Both the position numbers and the translations under genes were made by a program. The notes beneath the pieces were generated by a model. The model saw only the letters and a program-made list of their open reading frames with translations, ran no database searches and had not been told where the DNA came from. From positions 62,001 through 126,000 of the forward strand of contig NZ_ML775959.1 in the NCBI RefSeq assembly GCF_009769385.1: a stretch of 64,000 nt of DNA, written 5' to 3'. Below, piece by piece: positions 54,446-63,733 of this stretch. Origin of the DNA: Saccharothrix deserti. GTDB taxonomy: Bacteria; Actinomycetota; Actinomycetes; Mycobacteriales; Pseudonocardiaceae. Position 1 is the stretch's first letter. Every line of letters begins with the position of its first letter.

Positions 54446-54479
54446 CATCGAGATCGATGGGGTGACCAACATGTGTTGG
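54446..54479. promoter_or_regulatory. Two adjacent 6-2-6 palindromes, probable LysR operator
   Basis: CATCGAGATCGATG (54446-54459) and CCAACATGTGTTGG (54466-54479) both have perfect 6-bp arms and 2-bp centres, 6 bp apart, just upstream of the LysR start in the divergent promoter. This suits a dimer-of-dimers regulator. Confidence 0.5.
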
Positions 54480-54625
54480 ACTCATTGATCGATTCCCGTG
54501 AGACTGCGATGTGGCGGGTCGAGCACAGAGGGTTCCCGGCGAAGCCGGCAGTGGTGTTCCCGGGGAAATCCGCCTCGCACCGTCTCCCGAGTTCCGCAGG
54601 TCTCCAACGTGAGGACGAACCGATC

Positions 54626-55270
54626 ATGAACAGCACGCCATCAATGCGGCAGGCGACCAGCGTCGCTGATACGTGGTTCGATCCACGCTGTCCGTGGGCG
54701 TGGATCACCACCAGTTGGCTGCTGGAGGTCGAACAGGTGCGATCCATCGAACTGCGTTTTCACGTGATGAGCCTCTCGGTGCTCAACGAGGGGCGGGAAG
54801 TGCCGGAGAAGTACAAGCGGGGGATGATCGAGGGCTGGGGGCCGGTGCGCGTTTGCATCGCGGCCGAGCAGCAGCACGGTCCCGAGGTGCTGCGACCGCT
54901 CTACATCGCCATGGGAACCCGGATTCACCACGAGAAGGCCGGCTTGGGGCGGGACATGATGCTCGCCGCCCTCGCCGATTCCGATCTGCCGGCAGAGCTC
55001 ATCGAGGCGGCGGACGATCCCGAATACGACAAGGCGCTGCGCGAGAGTCACCACGCCGGCATGGACCCCGTCGGCCCCGACGTCGGCACTCCCGTCATCC
55101 ACGTCCCTGGTTCCGACGGTGAACGCATCGCGTTCTTCGGGCCGGTAGTCTCCCCCGCCCCGCGAGGCGAGGCCGCCGGCCGCCTCTGGGACGGTGTCCT
55201 CGCCGTGGCAGGCACCGACGGCTTTTTCGAACTCAAGCGCAACCGCACCCGCGACCCCGTCTTCGACTAG
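54626..55270 (+). CDS. Mycothiol-dependent nitroreductase, Rv2466c family (DsbA fold)
   Basis: A 214-residue thioredoxin-fold protein. WFDPRCPWAWITTSWLLEVE holds the active-site CPWAW with one cysteine (Rv2466c itself has CPWC). RFHVMSLSVLNEGRE and WGPVRVCIAAEQQHG match the family. Rv2466c reduces substrates with mycothiol and activates nitro prodrugs in mycobacteria. It is divergent from LysR, so induction by oxidative or electrophile stress, or by the nearby pathway product, is likely; that is inference. Confidence 0.88.
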   Translation: MNSTPSMRQATSVADTWFDPRCPWAWITTSWLLEVEQVRSIELRFHVMSLSVLNEGREVPEKYKRGMIEGWGPVRVCIAAEQQHGPEVLRPLYIAMGTRIHHEKAGLGRDMMLAALADSDLPAELIEAADDPEYDKALRESHHAGMDPVGPDVGTPVIHVPGSDGERIAFFGPVVSPAPRGEAAGRLWDGVLAVAGTDGFFELKRNRTRDPVFD

Positions 55271-55274
55271 CGCA

Positions 55275-55323
55275 CCCGGGCGGGCTTGTCGCCGCACTAC
55301 ACGGGTGGGCGACCCCGCCTGGG
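55275..55323 (+). terminator. Imperfect hairpin after the nitroreductase gene
   Basis: CCCGGGCGGGcttGTCGCC pairs with GGCGACCCCGCCTGGG around a loop of about 14 nt, starting 5 bp after the stop. There is no T-run. Confidence 0.45.
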
Positions 55324-55395
55324 CGTATCGCCGCCGTCGGTAACCGCTATTCGGAGCTGCGGGTAGTGACCTCCGCTATCAAGGAATGGTCGAAC

Positions 55396-55470
55396 GTGAA
55401 CGCATACATGTTGCCCGGCGCCGGTGACTCCGGCGACGGGTACTTCGGCACGGAGGGCGGCGCGGCATGA
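55396..55470 (+). CDS. Candidate 24-aa leader peptide coupled to EamA exporter
   Basis: GTG start with AAGGA 10 nt upstream, 24 codons (begins MNAYMLPG, ends Gly/Ala-rich), and a TGA overlapping the exporter ATG as ATGA. The coupling geometry and absence of another ribosome site so close argue that it is translated. It could be a leader controlling the exporter or a precursor peptide; no modifying enzyme is obvious apart from the methyltransferase. Confidence 0.4.
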   Translation: MNAYMLPGAGDSGDGYFGTEGGAA

Positions 55471-56447
55471 AGAGCGGCCACCAACTCCTCACCTCGGGTG
55501 TGACGGCGCTGGCACCGGCGGTCTGGGGAAGCGTCTACCTGGTGACGACCGAGTTTTTGCCGCCGGACCGCCCGCTGCTGGCCACCACCGTGCGGACGCT
55601 TCCCGCGGGCCTGATCCTGCTGGCCTTCTTCTCCCGCAAGCTGCCGACCGGGATATGGCTGTGGCGCACCCTGGCGGTCGGAGCGCTCAACATCGGCGCG
55701 TTCAACTTCCTGATGTTCGTCGCGGCCTATCGCCTACCGGGCGGTGTGGCAGCCATCATCATGGCGATACAGCCGATGATCGCACTGGTCCTGGGGGCGC
55801 TGCTCTTCAAGGACAAAATTCGGTTCGCGCACGTGGTGGCCTGCGTCCTCGGGGTGGTCGGTGTCGTGCTGGTCGCGTTCAGAGGGGCGGTGGCACTGGA
55901 TTTCGTCGGTGTGCTGGCGTCACTGGGCGCGGCGGCCTGCCTGGCTTTCGGCATCTCGCTGACCAAACTGTGGGGACGCCCGGACGGGGTGGGGCTGCTT
56001 CCCTTCACCGGCTGGCAGTTGGTCGCAGGCGGACTCGTGTCGTTGCCCTTCATGGTGACCGTCGAAGGGCTGCCGAGCACCATCACCGGAACCAACGTCA
56101 TCGGGTTCGTCTATCTCATCTTCCTGGGCGCGGTCATCAGTTATGTGATCTGGTTCCGCGGGATCGAGAGGTTGCCGGTACTGGCGATCTCCTTCCTCGC
56201 CCTGTGCAGTCCGATCGTCGCAACCCTCCTCGGATATGTGTTCCGGGACGAGACGTTGTCGATTCTGCAACTGGTCGGGATCCTCGTGATCCTCACTGCC
56301 GTGCTGCTCGCGCAACCCCGACCGGTCAAGCCGCGGGCGACCGACCCCCACGACCCTCCTGACAGTGACAACCCCGCAGTACCCGAACCGACGTCACCGC
56401 GGACAGCGGAAGACGAGCCCGCGGTCGACCGACGACTGCGTCAGTAG
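55467..56447 (+). CDS. EamA/DMT family exporter
   Basis: A 326-residue, ten-helix protein with two EamA repeats. VAAYRLPGGVAAIIMAIQPM ends repeat 1; ISFLALCSPIVATLLGYVFR and SILQLVGILVILTAVLLAQP end repeat 2. The tail is hydrophilic and Pro/Asp-rich. These export metabolites or amino acids. GGAGGGCGGCGCGGC precedes the ATG. The methyltransferase follows 14 bp later in the same operon. Two truncated EamA tails lie on either side of the NRPS operon. Confidence 0.9.
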   Translation: MKSGHQLLTSGVTALAPAVWGSVYLVTTEFLPPDRPLLATTVRTLPAGLILLAFFSRKLPTGIWLWRTLAVGALNIGAFNFLMFVAAYRLPGGVAAIIMAIQPMIALVLGALLFKDKIRFAHVVACVLGVVGVVLVAFRGAVALDFVGVLASLGAAACLAFGISLTKLWGRPDGVGLLPFTGWQLVAGGLVSLPFMVTVEGLPSTITGTNVIGFVYLIFLGAVISYVIWFRGIERLPVLAISFLALCSPIVATLLGYVFRDETLSILQLVGILVILTAVLLAQPRPVKPRATDPHDPPDSDNPAVPEPTSPRTAEDEPAVDRRLRQ

Positions 56448-56461
56448 AGAGGACGTATGCG

Positions 56462-57235
56462 ATGACAACCCAGAACGACCAGTACGCCAAGATCGGCGAC
56501 AAGTACACTGACTTCAAGGACACCGCGCCGCTCTCCGGCCCGGAGCAGTACAACGTCTTCAAGAACCTGGGCGAGCTGAAGGACGCCAGTGTCCTCGACC
56601 TCGCCTGCGGGCACGGGCACTACACCCGGCTGATCAAGCAGGCGGGTGCGCGGGAGGTGGTCGGTGTCGACCTGTCGCCCGTCATGGTCGACCTGGCGAG
56701 GAAAACCGAGGACGAGCAGCCGCTGGGCATCACCTACCACGTGGGTGACGCCGTGGACCTGCCGACGTTAGGCAAGTTCGACCTGGTGAGCGCGGTCTGG
56801 TTGCTCAATTACGCGACGACCAAGGACGAGTTGACGGCGATGCTGCGCGGAATCCACCGCAATCTCGTTCCGGGGGGCCGGTTCGTCGCGGTCACCGTGT
56901 CGCCCGACTTCGACCCGCACGGGCCCGAGTTGGACGCATACGGGATCCGGGTGGTGTCCGAGACCCTGTTCGAGGACCGTGGCGCCGTGACCATGGACCT
57001 CATCGGCGCCAACGAGACCTCGACGATCACGACGTCGCGCTGGACCCAGGAGGCGCTCGCGGAGTGCCTGTCGGCGGCCGGCTTCACCTCGTACGGCTGG
57101 CACGTTCCCGAGGTTCCCGAGGAGTCCGTGCAGCGCTTCGGCGACGCCTTCTGGAACAACTACCGGAGCAACCCGAACACGGGCTTTCTCGTCGGGACCC
57201 GTACGGCGGCGGACCTGGAGCCGGGTGCGGAATAG
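56462..57235 (+). CDS. Class I SAM-dependent methyltransferase
   Basis: A 257-residue enzyme with motif I VLDLACGHGHYTRLIKQ, VVGVDLSPVMVDLAR, GDAVDLPTLGKFDLVSAVWL and LVPGGRFVAVTVSP. It resembles small-molecule methyltransferases from secondary metabolism, such as the toxoflavin-type group. GAGAGGACG precedes the ATG. Co-transcribed with the EamA exporter and facing the NRPS operon, it may methylate the pathway product. Confidence 0.87.
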   Translation: MTTQNDQYAKIGDKYTDFKDTAPLSGPEQYNVFKNLGELKDASVLDLACGHGHYTRLIKQAGAREVVGVDLSPVMVDLARKTEDEQPLGITYHVGDAVDLPTLGKFDLVSAVWLLNYATTKDELTAMLRGIHRNLVPGGRFVAVTVSPDFDPHGPELDAYGIRVVSETLFEDRGAVTMDLIGANETSTITTSRWTQEALAECLSAAGFTSYGWHVPEVPEESVQRFGDAFWNNYRSNPNTGFLVGTRTAADLEPGAE

Positions 57236-57259
57236 CCCTCCCACGGCGGCGGGTGAGCG

Positions 57260-57292
57260 GTGGGCAACCGGGCGGGATGCGCGGTTGCCCAC
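57260..57292 (+). terminator. Perfect 11-bp hairpin after the methyltransferase
   Basis: GTGGGCAACCG and CGGTTGCCCAC flank an 11-nt loop, 25 bp after the stop. There is no T-run. Confidence 0.6.
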
Positions 57293-57337
57293 CCCCGTCG
57301 TGTGTGCGGAGAGTCCCGAGAGCTGGGAAGGAAGAGC

Positions 57338-57502
57338 ATGCGGCTGGGCGGAGTCCTCGTGACCGTCGGTGCCGGGCTGCTCGCGCAACCCGACAGGTCA
57401 AGTCACGAGGACTCCGCCCTCACGGCCCCTGACAGCGACAACCTCGCGGCACCGGTTGCCCGTGGCCTACCGGTTATGCGTCTCCGTCGAAGAGACTGGT
57501 GA
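57338..57502 (+). pseudogene. EamA exporter C-terminal fragment
   Basis: A 54-codon frame (MRLGGVLVTVGAGLLAQPDR, then DSDNLAAP) matches the last helix and tail of the intact EamA protein at 55467 (LVGILVILTAVLLAQPRP, DSDNPAVP), and the DNA is clearly related. The other nine helices are absent. GGGAAGGAAGAGC precedes the ATG by chance or descent. It overlaps the end of the convergent prs gene. Confidence 0.7.
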
Positions 57503-58442
57503 CCGAGCCGTCCTCGAAGACCTCGTGGATCGCCTTGGCCAGCAGTGGGGCGATGGACAGCACGGTCAGCTTGGGGAACCGCTTCTCCGCCGGGATCGGC
57601 AAGGTGTTGGTGACGATCACCTCGCGGGCGCCGGAATCGGCCAGCAGGTCGGTTGCCTGGTTGGACAGCACGCCGTGGGTGGCCGCGATGATCACGTCGA
57701 CGGCGCCCTCGTCCAGCATCTGGCGGACCGCCTTGGCGATGGTGCTGCCGGTGTCGACCATGTCGTCGATCACCACGCAGGTGCGGCCCTTGACCTCACC
57801 CACGACGCGGTTGGCGACGACCTCGTTGGGTCGCAGCGGGTCGCGGGTCTTGTGGATGAACGCGATCGGCCGGCCGCCCAGGTGGTCGGCCCACTTCTCG
57901 GCCAGCTTGGTCCGCCCGGAGTCGGGGGAGACCACGGTGATGTCGGCGTCGCCGTACTTGTCGTTGACGTACTCGGCCAGCAGGTGCTGCGCGAACAGGT
58001 GGTCCACCGGGCCGTCGAAGAAGCCCTGGATCTGGGCGGTGTGCAGGTCGACGGTCATGATCCGGTTCGCGCCCGCGGTCTTGAACAGGTCGGCGATCAG
58101 CCGGGCCGAGATCGGCTCCCGGCCGCGGTGCTTCTTGTCCTGCCGGGAGTAGGCGTAGAACGGCATGATCACGGTGATCCGCTTGGCGCTGGCGCGTTTC
58201 AGCGTGTCCACCATGATCAGTTGTTCCACGAGCCACTTGTTGATCGGCGCGCAGTGGCTCTGGATGACGAACGCGTCGCTGCCGCGCACCGATTCCTCGA
58301 ACCGGACGAAGATCTCGCCGTTGGCGAAGTCGTACACCGACTGCGGTGTCAGCGCCACGTCCAGGTGCTTGGCCACCTCCTCGGCCAGCTCGGGGTGACT
58401 GCGCCCGGCGAACAGCATCAGGTTCTTGGTGTCCGCCGGCAT
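57474..58442 (-). CDS. prs: Ribose-phosphate diphosphokinase (PRPP synthetase)
   Basis: A 322-residue enzyme close to housekeeping Prs. It has LMLFAGRSHPELAEEVAKHL, FANGEIFVRFEESVRG, the catalytic flexible-loop region PFYAYSRQDKKHRGREPISA and the PRPP loop VVIDDMVDTGSTI. It makes PRPP from ribose 5-phosphate and ATP. The ATG shares its A with the psuG stop (TGATG), and GGAGG lies 9 nt upstream inside psuG, so it belongs to the NRPS-psuG operon. The glmU-prs arrangement common in actinomycetes is absent here, which suggests a pathway-specific paralogue; a second prs should exist elsewhere. Confidence 0.93.
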   Translation of the reverse strand: MPADTKNLMLFAGRSHPELAEEVAKHLDVALTPQSVYDFANGEIFVRFEESVRGSDAFVIQSHCAPINKWLVEQLIMVDTLKRASAKRITVIMPFYAYSRQDKKHRGREPISARLIADLFKTAGANRIMTVDLHTAQIQGFFDGPVDHLFAQHLLAEYVNDKYGDADITVVSPDSGRTKLAEKWADHLGGRPIAFIHKTRDPLRPNEVVANRVVGEVKGRTCVVIDDMVDTGSTIAKAVRQMLDEGAVDVIIAATHGVLSNQATDLLADSGAREVIVTNTLPIPAEKRFPKLTVLSIAPLLAKAIHEVFEDGSVTSLFDGDA

Positions 58443-59404
58443 CAGCCCGACGCCTCCTTGCGGTACTTGGCATGGGCCGCGGCGAGCCTGCCGCCGACCT
58501 CGGCCGTGCTGATGAGCACGGCCGTGTTCGCCTTGGACGAGCGGCCTCCGGTGGCCGCGTCGACCGCGCGCATCAGGTACTTCGTGATCGCCTGGCCGCG
58601 GATGCCGTCCCGCTCGGCGGCGACCACGGCCTCGGCGATGGCCGCGTCGACCTCGTCGCTGTCGATCGCCTCCTCCGGCCGGACCGGTGTGGTGATCAGG
58701 AACGAGCTGTTGTTGCCCAGCGCCCAGTGGTTCTCGATGGACCGGGCGATCACCTCGTCGTCGTCCAGCCGCATCGGGCTGCGGAAACCGCTGGACACGC
58801 AGTAGAACGCGGGGAAGTCGTCGGACCGGTACGAGACCACCGGCACGCACTGGGTCTCCAGGTACTCCAGTGTCAGGCCCAGGTCCAGGATCTTCTTCGC
58901 ACCGGCGCACACCACCGCGACCTTGGAGCGGGTGAACTGGATCAGGTCGGAGGACACGTCCATGGTCTTCTCCGCGCCCCGGTGCACCCCGCCGATCCCG
59001 GCCGAGGAGAAGAACGGGATGCCCGCGAGCTCGGCCGCCACCACGGAGGAGGCGACCGTCAGCGCGCCCATCCGCCCCTGCGCCAGGACCACCGGCATGT
59101 CCCTGCTGCTGACCTTGGGGATGTCCGGCGTCGAGGCGAACCGCTCGATGTCGGCGTCGGTCATGCCGACCACGATCTTGCCGCTCTCCACGGCGATCGT
59201 GGCCGGGACGGCACCGCCCGACCGGACGGCCCCCTCGACCTTCCGGGCGGTCGCGGCGTTCTCCGGGTACGGCAGGCCGTGGGTGATGACGTTGGACTCC
59301 AGCGCCACCACCGGACGGCCTTCGTCGATCGCGTCGGCCACCTCGTCACTGAAGACGAGCGGGATGTTCTCGTGCGGAAGGGAGGTCGTAGTCGTCACAG
59401 CCAT
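58442..59404 (-). CDS. psuG: PsuG/IndA family C-glycosidase (pseudouridine-5'-phosphate glycosidase-like)
   Basis: A 320-residue enzyme. [14 protein letters not shown] contains the conserved Glu (usual motif ALESTIISHG), [20 protein letters not shown] the phosphate site and [20 protein letters not shown] the catalytic Lys. PsuG reversibly joins ribose 5-phosphate to uracil at C5; the same family is the IndA of indigoidine clusters and the C-glycosynthase of C-nucleoside pathways. Substitutions next to the active site (T to N after ALES, GG to AG before IGGVHRG) may fit another base. GAGGTG precedes the ATG, 4 nt after the NRPS stop. Confidence 0.9.
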   Translation of the reverse strand: MAVTTTTSLPHENIPLVFSDEVADAIDEGRPVVALESNVITHGLPYPENAATARKVEGAVRSGGAVPATIAVESGKIVVGMTDADIERFASTPDIPKVSSRDMPVVLAQGRMGALTVASSVVAAELAGIPFFSSAGIGGVHRGAEKTMDVSSDLIQFTRSKVAVVCAGAKKILDLGLTLEYLETQCVPVVSYRSDDFPAFYCVSSGFRSPMRLDDDEVIARSIENHWALGNNSSFLITTPVRPEEAIDSDEVDAAIAEAVVAAERDGIRGQAITKYLMRAVDAATGGRSSKANTAVLISTAEVGGRLAAAHAKYRKEASG

Positions 59405-59408
59405 CACC

Positions 59409-59648
59409 TCAGTTGGTGTCGGGGCCGTAGTTCGGAACCTTGCCGAGGATGTGCCTGCGGTTGACGATCTCCGGTAAGTAGACCTTCTCGTTCCAGACCT
59501 CCTTGTCGATCGGCTCGAGCGCGATCGACACCACTCCCTCGTCGCAGCCGAAGGCGTCGGTCACCGCCTTGGTCACGGCCGAGACCAGCTCGGACCGTTG
59601 CTCGTCGCTGAGCGGCATCGGGAAGTGCTTGATGTTGACGTGCGGCAT
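59409..59648 (-). CDS. Internal in-frame start: free tautomerase, 79 aa
   Basis: Inside the NRPS frame, AAGGAG (plus positions 59655-59660) lies 6 nt before an ATG (59646-59648) followed by CCG. The product begins [18 protein letters not shown] and is a complete 4-oxalocrotonate tautomerase/PptA-like protein. This family uses the N-terminal proline, exposed after Met removal, as catalytic base, which a fusion cannot provide. I infer that the tautomerase is also, or mainly, made separately. A lost stop codon between two once separate genes would explain the fusion. Confidence 0.65.
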   Translation of the reverse strand: MPHVNIKHFPMPLSDEQRSELVSAVTKAVTDAFGCDEGVVSIALEPIDKEVWNEKVYLPEIVNRRHILGKVPNYGPDTN

Positions 59649-62600
59649 GGTGATCTCCTTCTGGGTGTCCAGGCGCCGGCGGATGGCCGTCGTGAGCTCG
59701 TCGATGTCCGGTGCTTTGAGCATCGAGTAGTGGTCGGCCTCGAGGTCGACAACGGTCGGCGCCGACGTCGAATACCCCCTGCTGCTCTCCAGGAACGAGT
59801 AGTCGTCGCCCCGTGCCTTGAAGATGGTGATGGGCGCGGTGATCCGCCGCTCGGTCAGCTCGCGGAACGTGTAGCTGAACTCGAACGTCGTACCCACGAC
59901 CCGGATGATCCGGCGCACCAGGTCGGTGTCGAGGCCCGTGAAGTTCTCGCTGAGGAAAGCGGCGAAGCTCTCGTCGTCCTTGGCCACGGCAAGGCACTTG
60001 TCCAGCAGGGGACCGCTGATCGTGCCCGAGAAGACCGAGAACAGGATCGTCACATAGGCCTTGTTGGCGTAGACGGCGACCTGTTCCCGCGGGCCGGCCG
60101 AGTGGACCTTGGGCGAGCCGGGGGCGATCAGGAAGACGTGCTCGACCTGGTCACCCGACTGCTCCAGCTGGTACGCGGCCTCGAAGGCGACACGCGCCCC
60201 GAACGAGTAGCCCCACAACGTGTACGGGCCCTCCGGCTGCAGCTGCTTGATGGCCCTGACGTCCTCGGCCGCCATCTCCTTGATCGTCGGGTGCGGCGCC
60301 TCACCCGCGTTGATACCGTGTGCCTGGACGCCGTAGAACGGTCTGTCCGTGCCCATCTTCTCGGCCAGCAGCCGCAGGTTCATGGTGTAGCCACCGAGAC
60401 CGGGCCAGCAGTAGATCGGTTCCGCCGACCCCTCGGGCTGCAGCGGAACCAGCCGGGAGGACTGGTCCTCGTCCACCCCGTCCACCCGCCGGGCCAGCTT
60501 CTCGATCGTCGGGGACTCGAACAACGCCTGCAGCGGCAGTGATGTCGCGAACTCCCGGTTGACCTGGTTGATCAGCCCGACCGCGATCAGGGAGTTGCCA
60601 CCGGAGGCGAAGAAGTCGTCCTGCACCGAGACGCTCGCCCGCTTCATCGCCTTCTTCCAGTGCTCGGCGATCCGGCGTTCGACGTTGGTGCGGGGCGCGA
60701 CGAAGGGACGGTCGCCGGTGTCCACATTGGTCTTTTCGGACGCGGCGAGCGCCTTGACGTCGATCTTGCCGTTGGCGGTGGTCGGCAGCTCGTCGAGCAC
60801 CATGACCTTGTTCGGGATCATGTAGTCCGGCAGGAAGTTGATCAGGTCGTCCCGGATCATCTCCGCCGGGCCCCGCATGTGCACGACGTCTTCCTTCATG
60901 CCCTCGTGCAGCCGCTGTTCATCGCTCACGCGGCCACCGACGAAGAAGTACGAAGGACCGGTGGCCCGGCCGAGGGCGCGCAGGATGCCGTCGATCCGCT
61001 TGGCGGAGGGCAGGTCGTCGCCGGTCTTGGAGCTGTACCCGGACGACATGAACCCGAGGTTCACGTCGTTCATCGACAGCCGCTGCAGCTCGCGGCCGAG
61101 GTCGATGTACCGCCGCCAGTCCCGGCTCGTCCGGCTGATCACCGAGATCCCGATGCTCGCCCGGTCGTACACCGCCTGGTTGATGGCGATGACCTGCTTG
61201 CGCAGGATGAGCTCGGACGAGATCCGCTCGAGCCGTCCGCCGACGTAGGCGTACTGGCCCGCCGGCAGGTCGGCGACCTTTCCGGGGTGGGCCTGGACGT
61301 ACACGTCGAGCGAGTCGTCCGACCGCGGCCCGGCGTACGGGACCAACTCGAACGTGCCGAGGTAGTAGTCCTCCTCGGCGACCTCCAGACCGTCCTTCGT
61401 GGCCGGTGCGAACTCCAGGTCGACGATGTCGAGGCCGTGCGACGGCAGGACCTCCTCGAGCAGGCCGACCATGTGGCCCGTCTCGATCTCCAGCACTTCC
61501 TGGATGTTGTTCTTGTAGACCGGCTCGATCGCCCGCTTCTTGCCGAGGAAGTGCAGCTTCACCCCCGACTCGGCCGCGCCGGCCGTCTCGGTGATCAACA
61601 CGAGTTGGTGGTTGACCGGGTGGTAGTAGTAGATCCCCGGCCGCAGGTCGCCGATTCCCGTGATCTCCAGGTACAGCTGCGTGGCGTACAGCGATCCGGG
61701 CGACGCGTAGCCGTACTTCGGCAGCAGCCGTTCCGAGCTCAGGTGCTGCCCGAAGTAGCGCAGGATCCGACCGAACTCGGCGAAGCCGATCTCGGCCGGA
61801 CTGCGCGGGTCCGCGTCGACGACCCGCTGTTCGAGCAGCCGGAGGACGTCGGCTTTGGTGACCTCGCCGCCCTCGTAGAACCGGTACGTCTTGCGCGCGA
61901 ACGCTTGCCGCCGCTGCGCTTCCGTGGCCGTCTTCCCCGGCAGGTCGATCACGAGCTTGCCGCTGATCTCCGCCGCGTCCCGGGTGCCCGCGTTCGACAG
62001 CTGCGCCTTGACCTGGAGCTTGCTGTCCTTGGACTGGTGGTGCGCGCCGTGGTTGCCCTGGTCCATCAGGGCCGCTTCCTTCGGGTTCAGCTCCACGCAG
62101 GCGATCAGGTTCTGGAACCCGGTGCGCGGGTCGTTCTTGACGATCACCGCCGCGTGCTTGACCCAGTCGTGGGTCTCGATCGCCAGCTTGATCTCGTCCA
62201 GCTCGACCCGGAAGCCGCGCAGCTTCACCTGGTTGTCCGCCCGACCGATGAACTGGACGGTGCCGTCGGCGTTCCAGCAGGCCAGATCGCCGGTCTTGAA
62301 CAGCTTCCCCTCACCGAACGGGTTGTCCACGAACCGCTGCGCGGTCAGCTCCGGCCGGTGCAGGTACCCGCGCGCCAGCTGGATGCCGCCGATGTACAGC
62401 TCGCCGATCTCGCCGACGGCCACTTCCGACCCCTGGTCGTCGAGGATGCGGTACTCGGTGTCGTGCACGGGAGCGCCGATCGAGACCGCGTTCGGGCCAT
62501 CGCCGACGGTGGTCCGGTCCACGGTGAACGCCGACGAGTTGATCGTGCACTCGGTCGGCCCGTACAGGTTGACCAGGTCGCACCACGGCATCGTGTCGAG

Positions 62601-63467
62601 GCAGTTCCGCGCGAGCGGCTTGGTCAGCGCTTCACCGCCGGTGAAGATCTGCGTGAGCGATTTGCACGTGTGCAGCTCGTCGGTGTCCAGCAGCGCCTGC
62701 AGCAACGTGGGAACGCACTGCAGCGTGGTGACGTCGTGGGCCCTGATGGTGTCGATCAGCCGCTCGGCGTCGCGGTAGATCCCCGGGCTGCCCATCACGA
62801 CCGCCGCTCCGCAGGCGGGCGCGAGGATCTCCCACTGTGCCGCGTCGAAGCTCATCGGTGTCTTCTGCAGCACGGTCTTCTCGTGGTCCAGCCCGTAAGC
62901 CGCCGCGAGCCAACGCATCTGGCTGACGATGCTGCGGTGCTCGATCATCACGCCCTTCGGCTTGCCGGTGCTGCCGGAGGTGTAGATGACGTACGCCAGG
63001 TTGTCCGGGGCCGGGCCGGTGGTCGCGGGGCCGAAGCCCTCGGCGTCCTCCAGCGTGACGATCGTCGTGCCCTCGGGCGCGAGCGCGGACAGCCGGTTCG
63101 CGAGCTCCTTCTGCGCCACGATGACCTCCGTGGCGGAGTCCTCGATCATGTAGCGCAAACGCTCTTCGGGGTACTCAGGCGACAGCGGCAGGTAGGCGCC
63201 GCCCGCGAACAGGATTCCCCAGGCGCCGATCACCAGGTCCGTCGAGGGCTCGACGAACAGGCCGACGCAGTCGTCGGCGGCCACGCCGAGGTGTTGCAGG
63301 TAGCCGGAGAGCTCGGAGCTGCGCCGGACCAGCTCGCGGTAGGTCAGGCGGTCGCCGCCGTTGACGATGACCGTCTGGTCCGGCCGCAGCCGGGCTTGTT
63401 CGTGGAGCAGATCGGGAAGGCAGGTGTTCGCGGACGGTTCCCGTATCGCTTTGTCGAGTGGTTTCAT
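59409..63467 (-). CDS. Indigoidine synthetase-type NRPS: A-Ox-T-TE plus C-terminal tautomerase
   Basis: A 1352-residue single-module synthetase. The adenylation domain has [11 protein letters not shown] (about 162), NLYGPTE (about 300), FKTGDLACW and [19 protein letters not shown] (about 409). An FMN oxidase domain (about 520-860) is inserted before the last A motif [11 protein letters not shown] (895). The carrier serine is in [11 protein letters not shown] (959), and the thioesterase has [11 protein letters not shown] with His in EADHYSML. This architecture matches BpsA/IndC, which cyclise and oxidise L-glutamine. From residue 1274 a PptA-like tautomerase is fused in frame. The start ATG overlaps the stop of an EamA remnant. 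Confidence 0.92.
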   Translation of the reverse strand: MKPLDKAIREPSANTCLPDLLHEQARLRPDQTVIVNGGDRLTYRELVRRSSELSGYLQHLGVAADDCVGLFVEPSTDLVIGAWGILFAGGAYLPLSPEYPEERLRYMIEDSATEVIVAQKELANRLSALAPEGTTIVTLEDAEGFGPATTGPAPDNLAYVIYTSGSTGKPKGVMIEHRSIVSQMRWLAAAYGLDHEKTVLQKTPMSFDAAQWEILAPACGAAVVMGSPGIYRDAERLIDTIRAHDVTTLQCVPTLLQALLDTDELHTCKSLTQIFTGGEALTKPLARNCLDTMPWCDLVNLYGPTECTINSSAFTVDRTTVGDGPNAVSIGAPVHDTEYRILDDQGSEVAVGEIGELYIGGIQLARGYLHRPELTAQRFVDNPFGEGKLFKTGDLACWNADGTVQFIGRADNQVKLRGFRVELDEIKLAIETHDWVKHAAVIVKNDPRTGFQNLIACVELNPKEAALMDQGNHGAHHQSKDSKLQVKAQLSNAGTRDAAEISGKLVIDLPGKTATEAQRRQAFARKTYRFYEGGEVTKADVLRLLEQRVVDADPRSPAEIGFAEFGRILRYFGQHLSSERLLPKYGYASPGSLYATQLYLEITGIGDLRPGIYYYHPVNHQLVLITETAGAAESGVKLHFLGKKRAIEPVYKNNIQEVLEIETGHMVGLLEEVLPSHGLDIVDLEFAPATKDGLEVAEEDYYLGTFELVPYAGPRSDDSLDVYVQAHPGKVADLPAGQYAYVGGRLERISSELILRKQVIAINQAVYDRASIGISVISRTSRDWRRYIDLGRELQRLSMNDVNLGFMSSGYSSKTGDDLPSAKRIDGILRALGRATGPSYFFVGGRVSDEQRLHEGMKEDVVHMRGPAEMIRDDLINFLPDYMIPNKVMVLDELPTTANGKIDVKALAASEKTNVDTGDRPFVAPRTNVERRIAEHWKKAMKRASVSVQDDFFASGGNSLIAVGLINQVNREFATSLPLQALFESPTIEKLARRVDGVDEDQSSRLVPLQPEGSAEPIYCWPGLGGYTMNLRLLAEKMGTDRPFYGVQAHGINAGEAPHPTIKEMAAEDVRAIKQLQPEGPYTLWGYSFGARVAFEAAYQLEQSGDQVEHVFLIAPGSPKVHSAGPREQVAVYANKAYVTILFSVFSGTISGPLLDKCLAVAKDDESFAAFLSENFTGLDTDLVRRIIRVVGTTFEFSYTFRELTERRITAPITIFKARGDDYSFLESSRGYSTSAPTVVDLEADHYSMLKAPDIDELTTAIRRRLDTQKEITMPHVNIKHFPMPLSDEQRSELVSAVTKAVTDAFGCDEGVVSIALEPIDKEVWNEKVYLPEIVNRRHILGKVPNYGPDTN

Positions 63468-63667
63468 CTAATCCCCCAGTGGATCAGTGGCAATCGGTCG
63501 ATGTCCCGGCAACGGCAGCCGGTTTCCCCAGCCCGGCCACGGGTTCGGCCGGCCTCGGCTGCGAGCACCACGGCACCGACGATCACCAAGGCACCGACGA
63601 CCTGCATGACGGTCGGTTCCCGGTCCGGGAACACGTCACCCGCGGTCCGACCGGCACACCCCGACAC
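63464..63667 (-). pseudogene. EamA exporter C-terminal fragment upstream of the NRPS
   Basis: The frame contains FPDREPTVMQVVGALVIVGA then VVLAAEAGRTRG, the end of an EamA/DMT exporter (last helix after a DREP/DEPL loop). No earlier helices fit in the 66 bp before the WrbA stop. The tail beyond AGRTRGRAG appears random and its TGA overlaps the NRPS ATG. I see no other gene in the 266-bp gap. Confidence 0.6.
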
Positions 63668-63733
63668 CGCCCACCACCGCCGGCACCGCCACCGCCCCCG
63701 CGAACGGAGCCGTGCGAGGTTGGCAGACCGTGG

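Noticed and set aside
57474-58442. Housekeeping prs next to the tRNA-Gln genes, as in the glmU-prs region of actinomycetes
   Set aside because: No glmU is present, the strand is opposite to the tRNAs, and the start codon is embedded in the psuG stop; pathway membership fits better, although uniqueness cannot be checked here.
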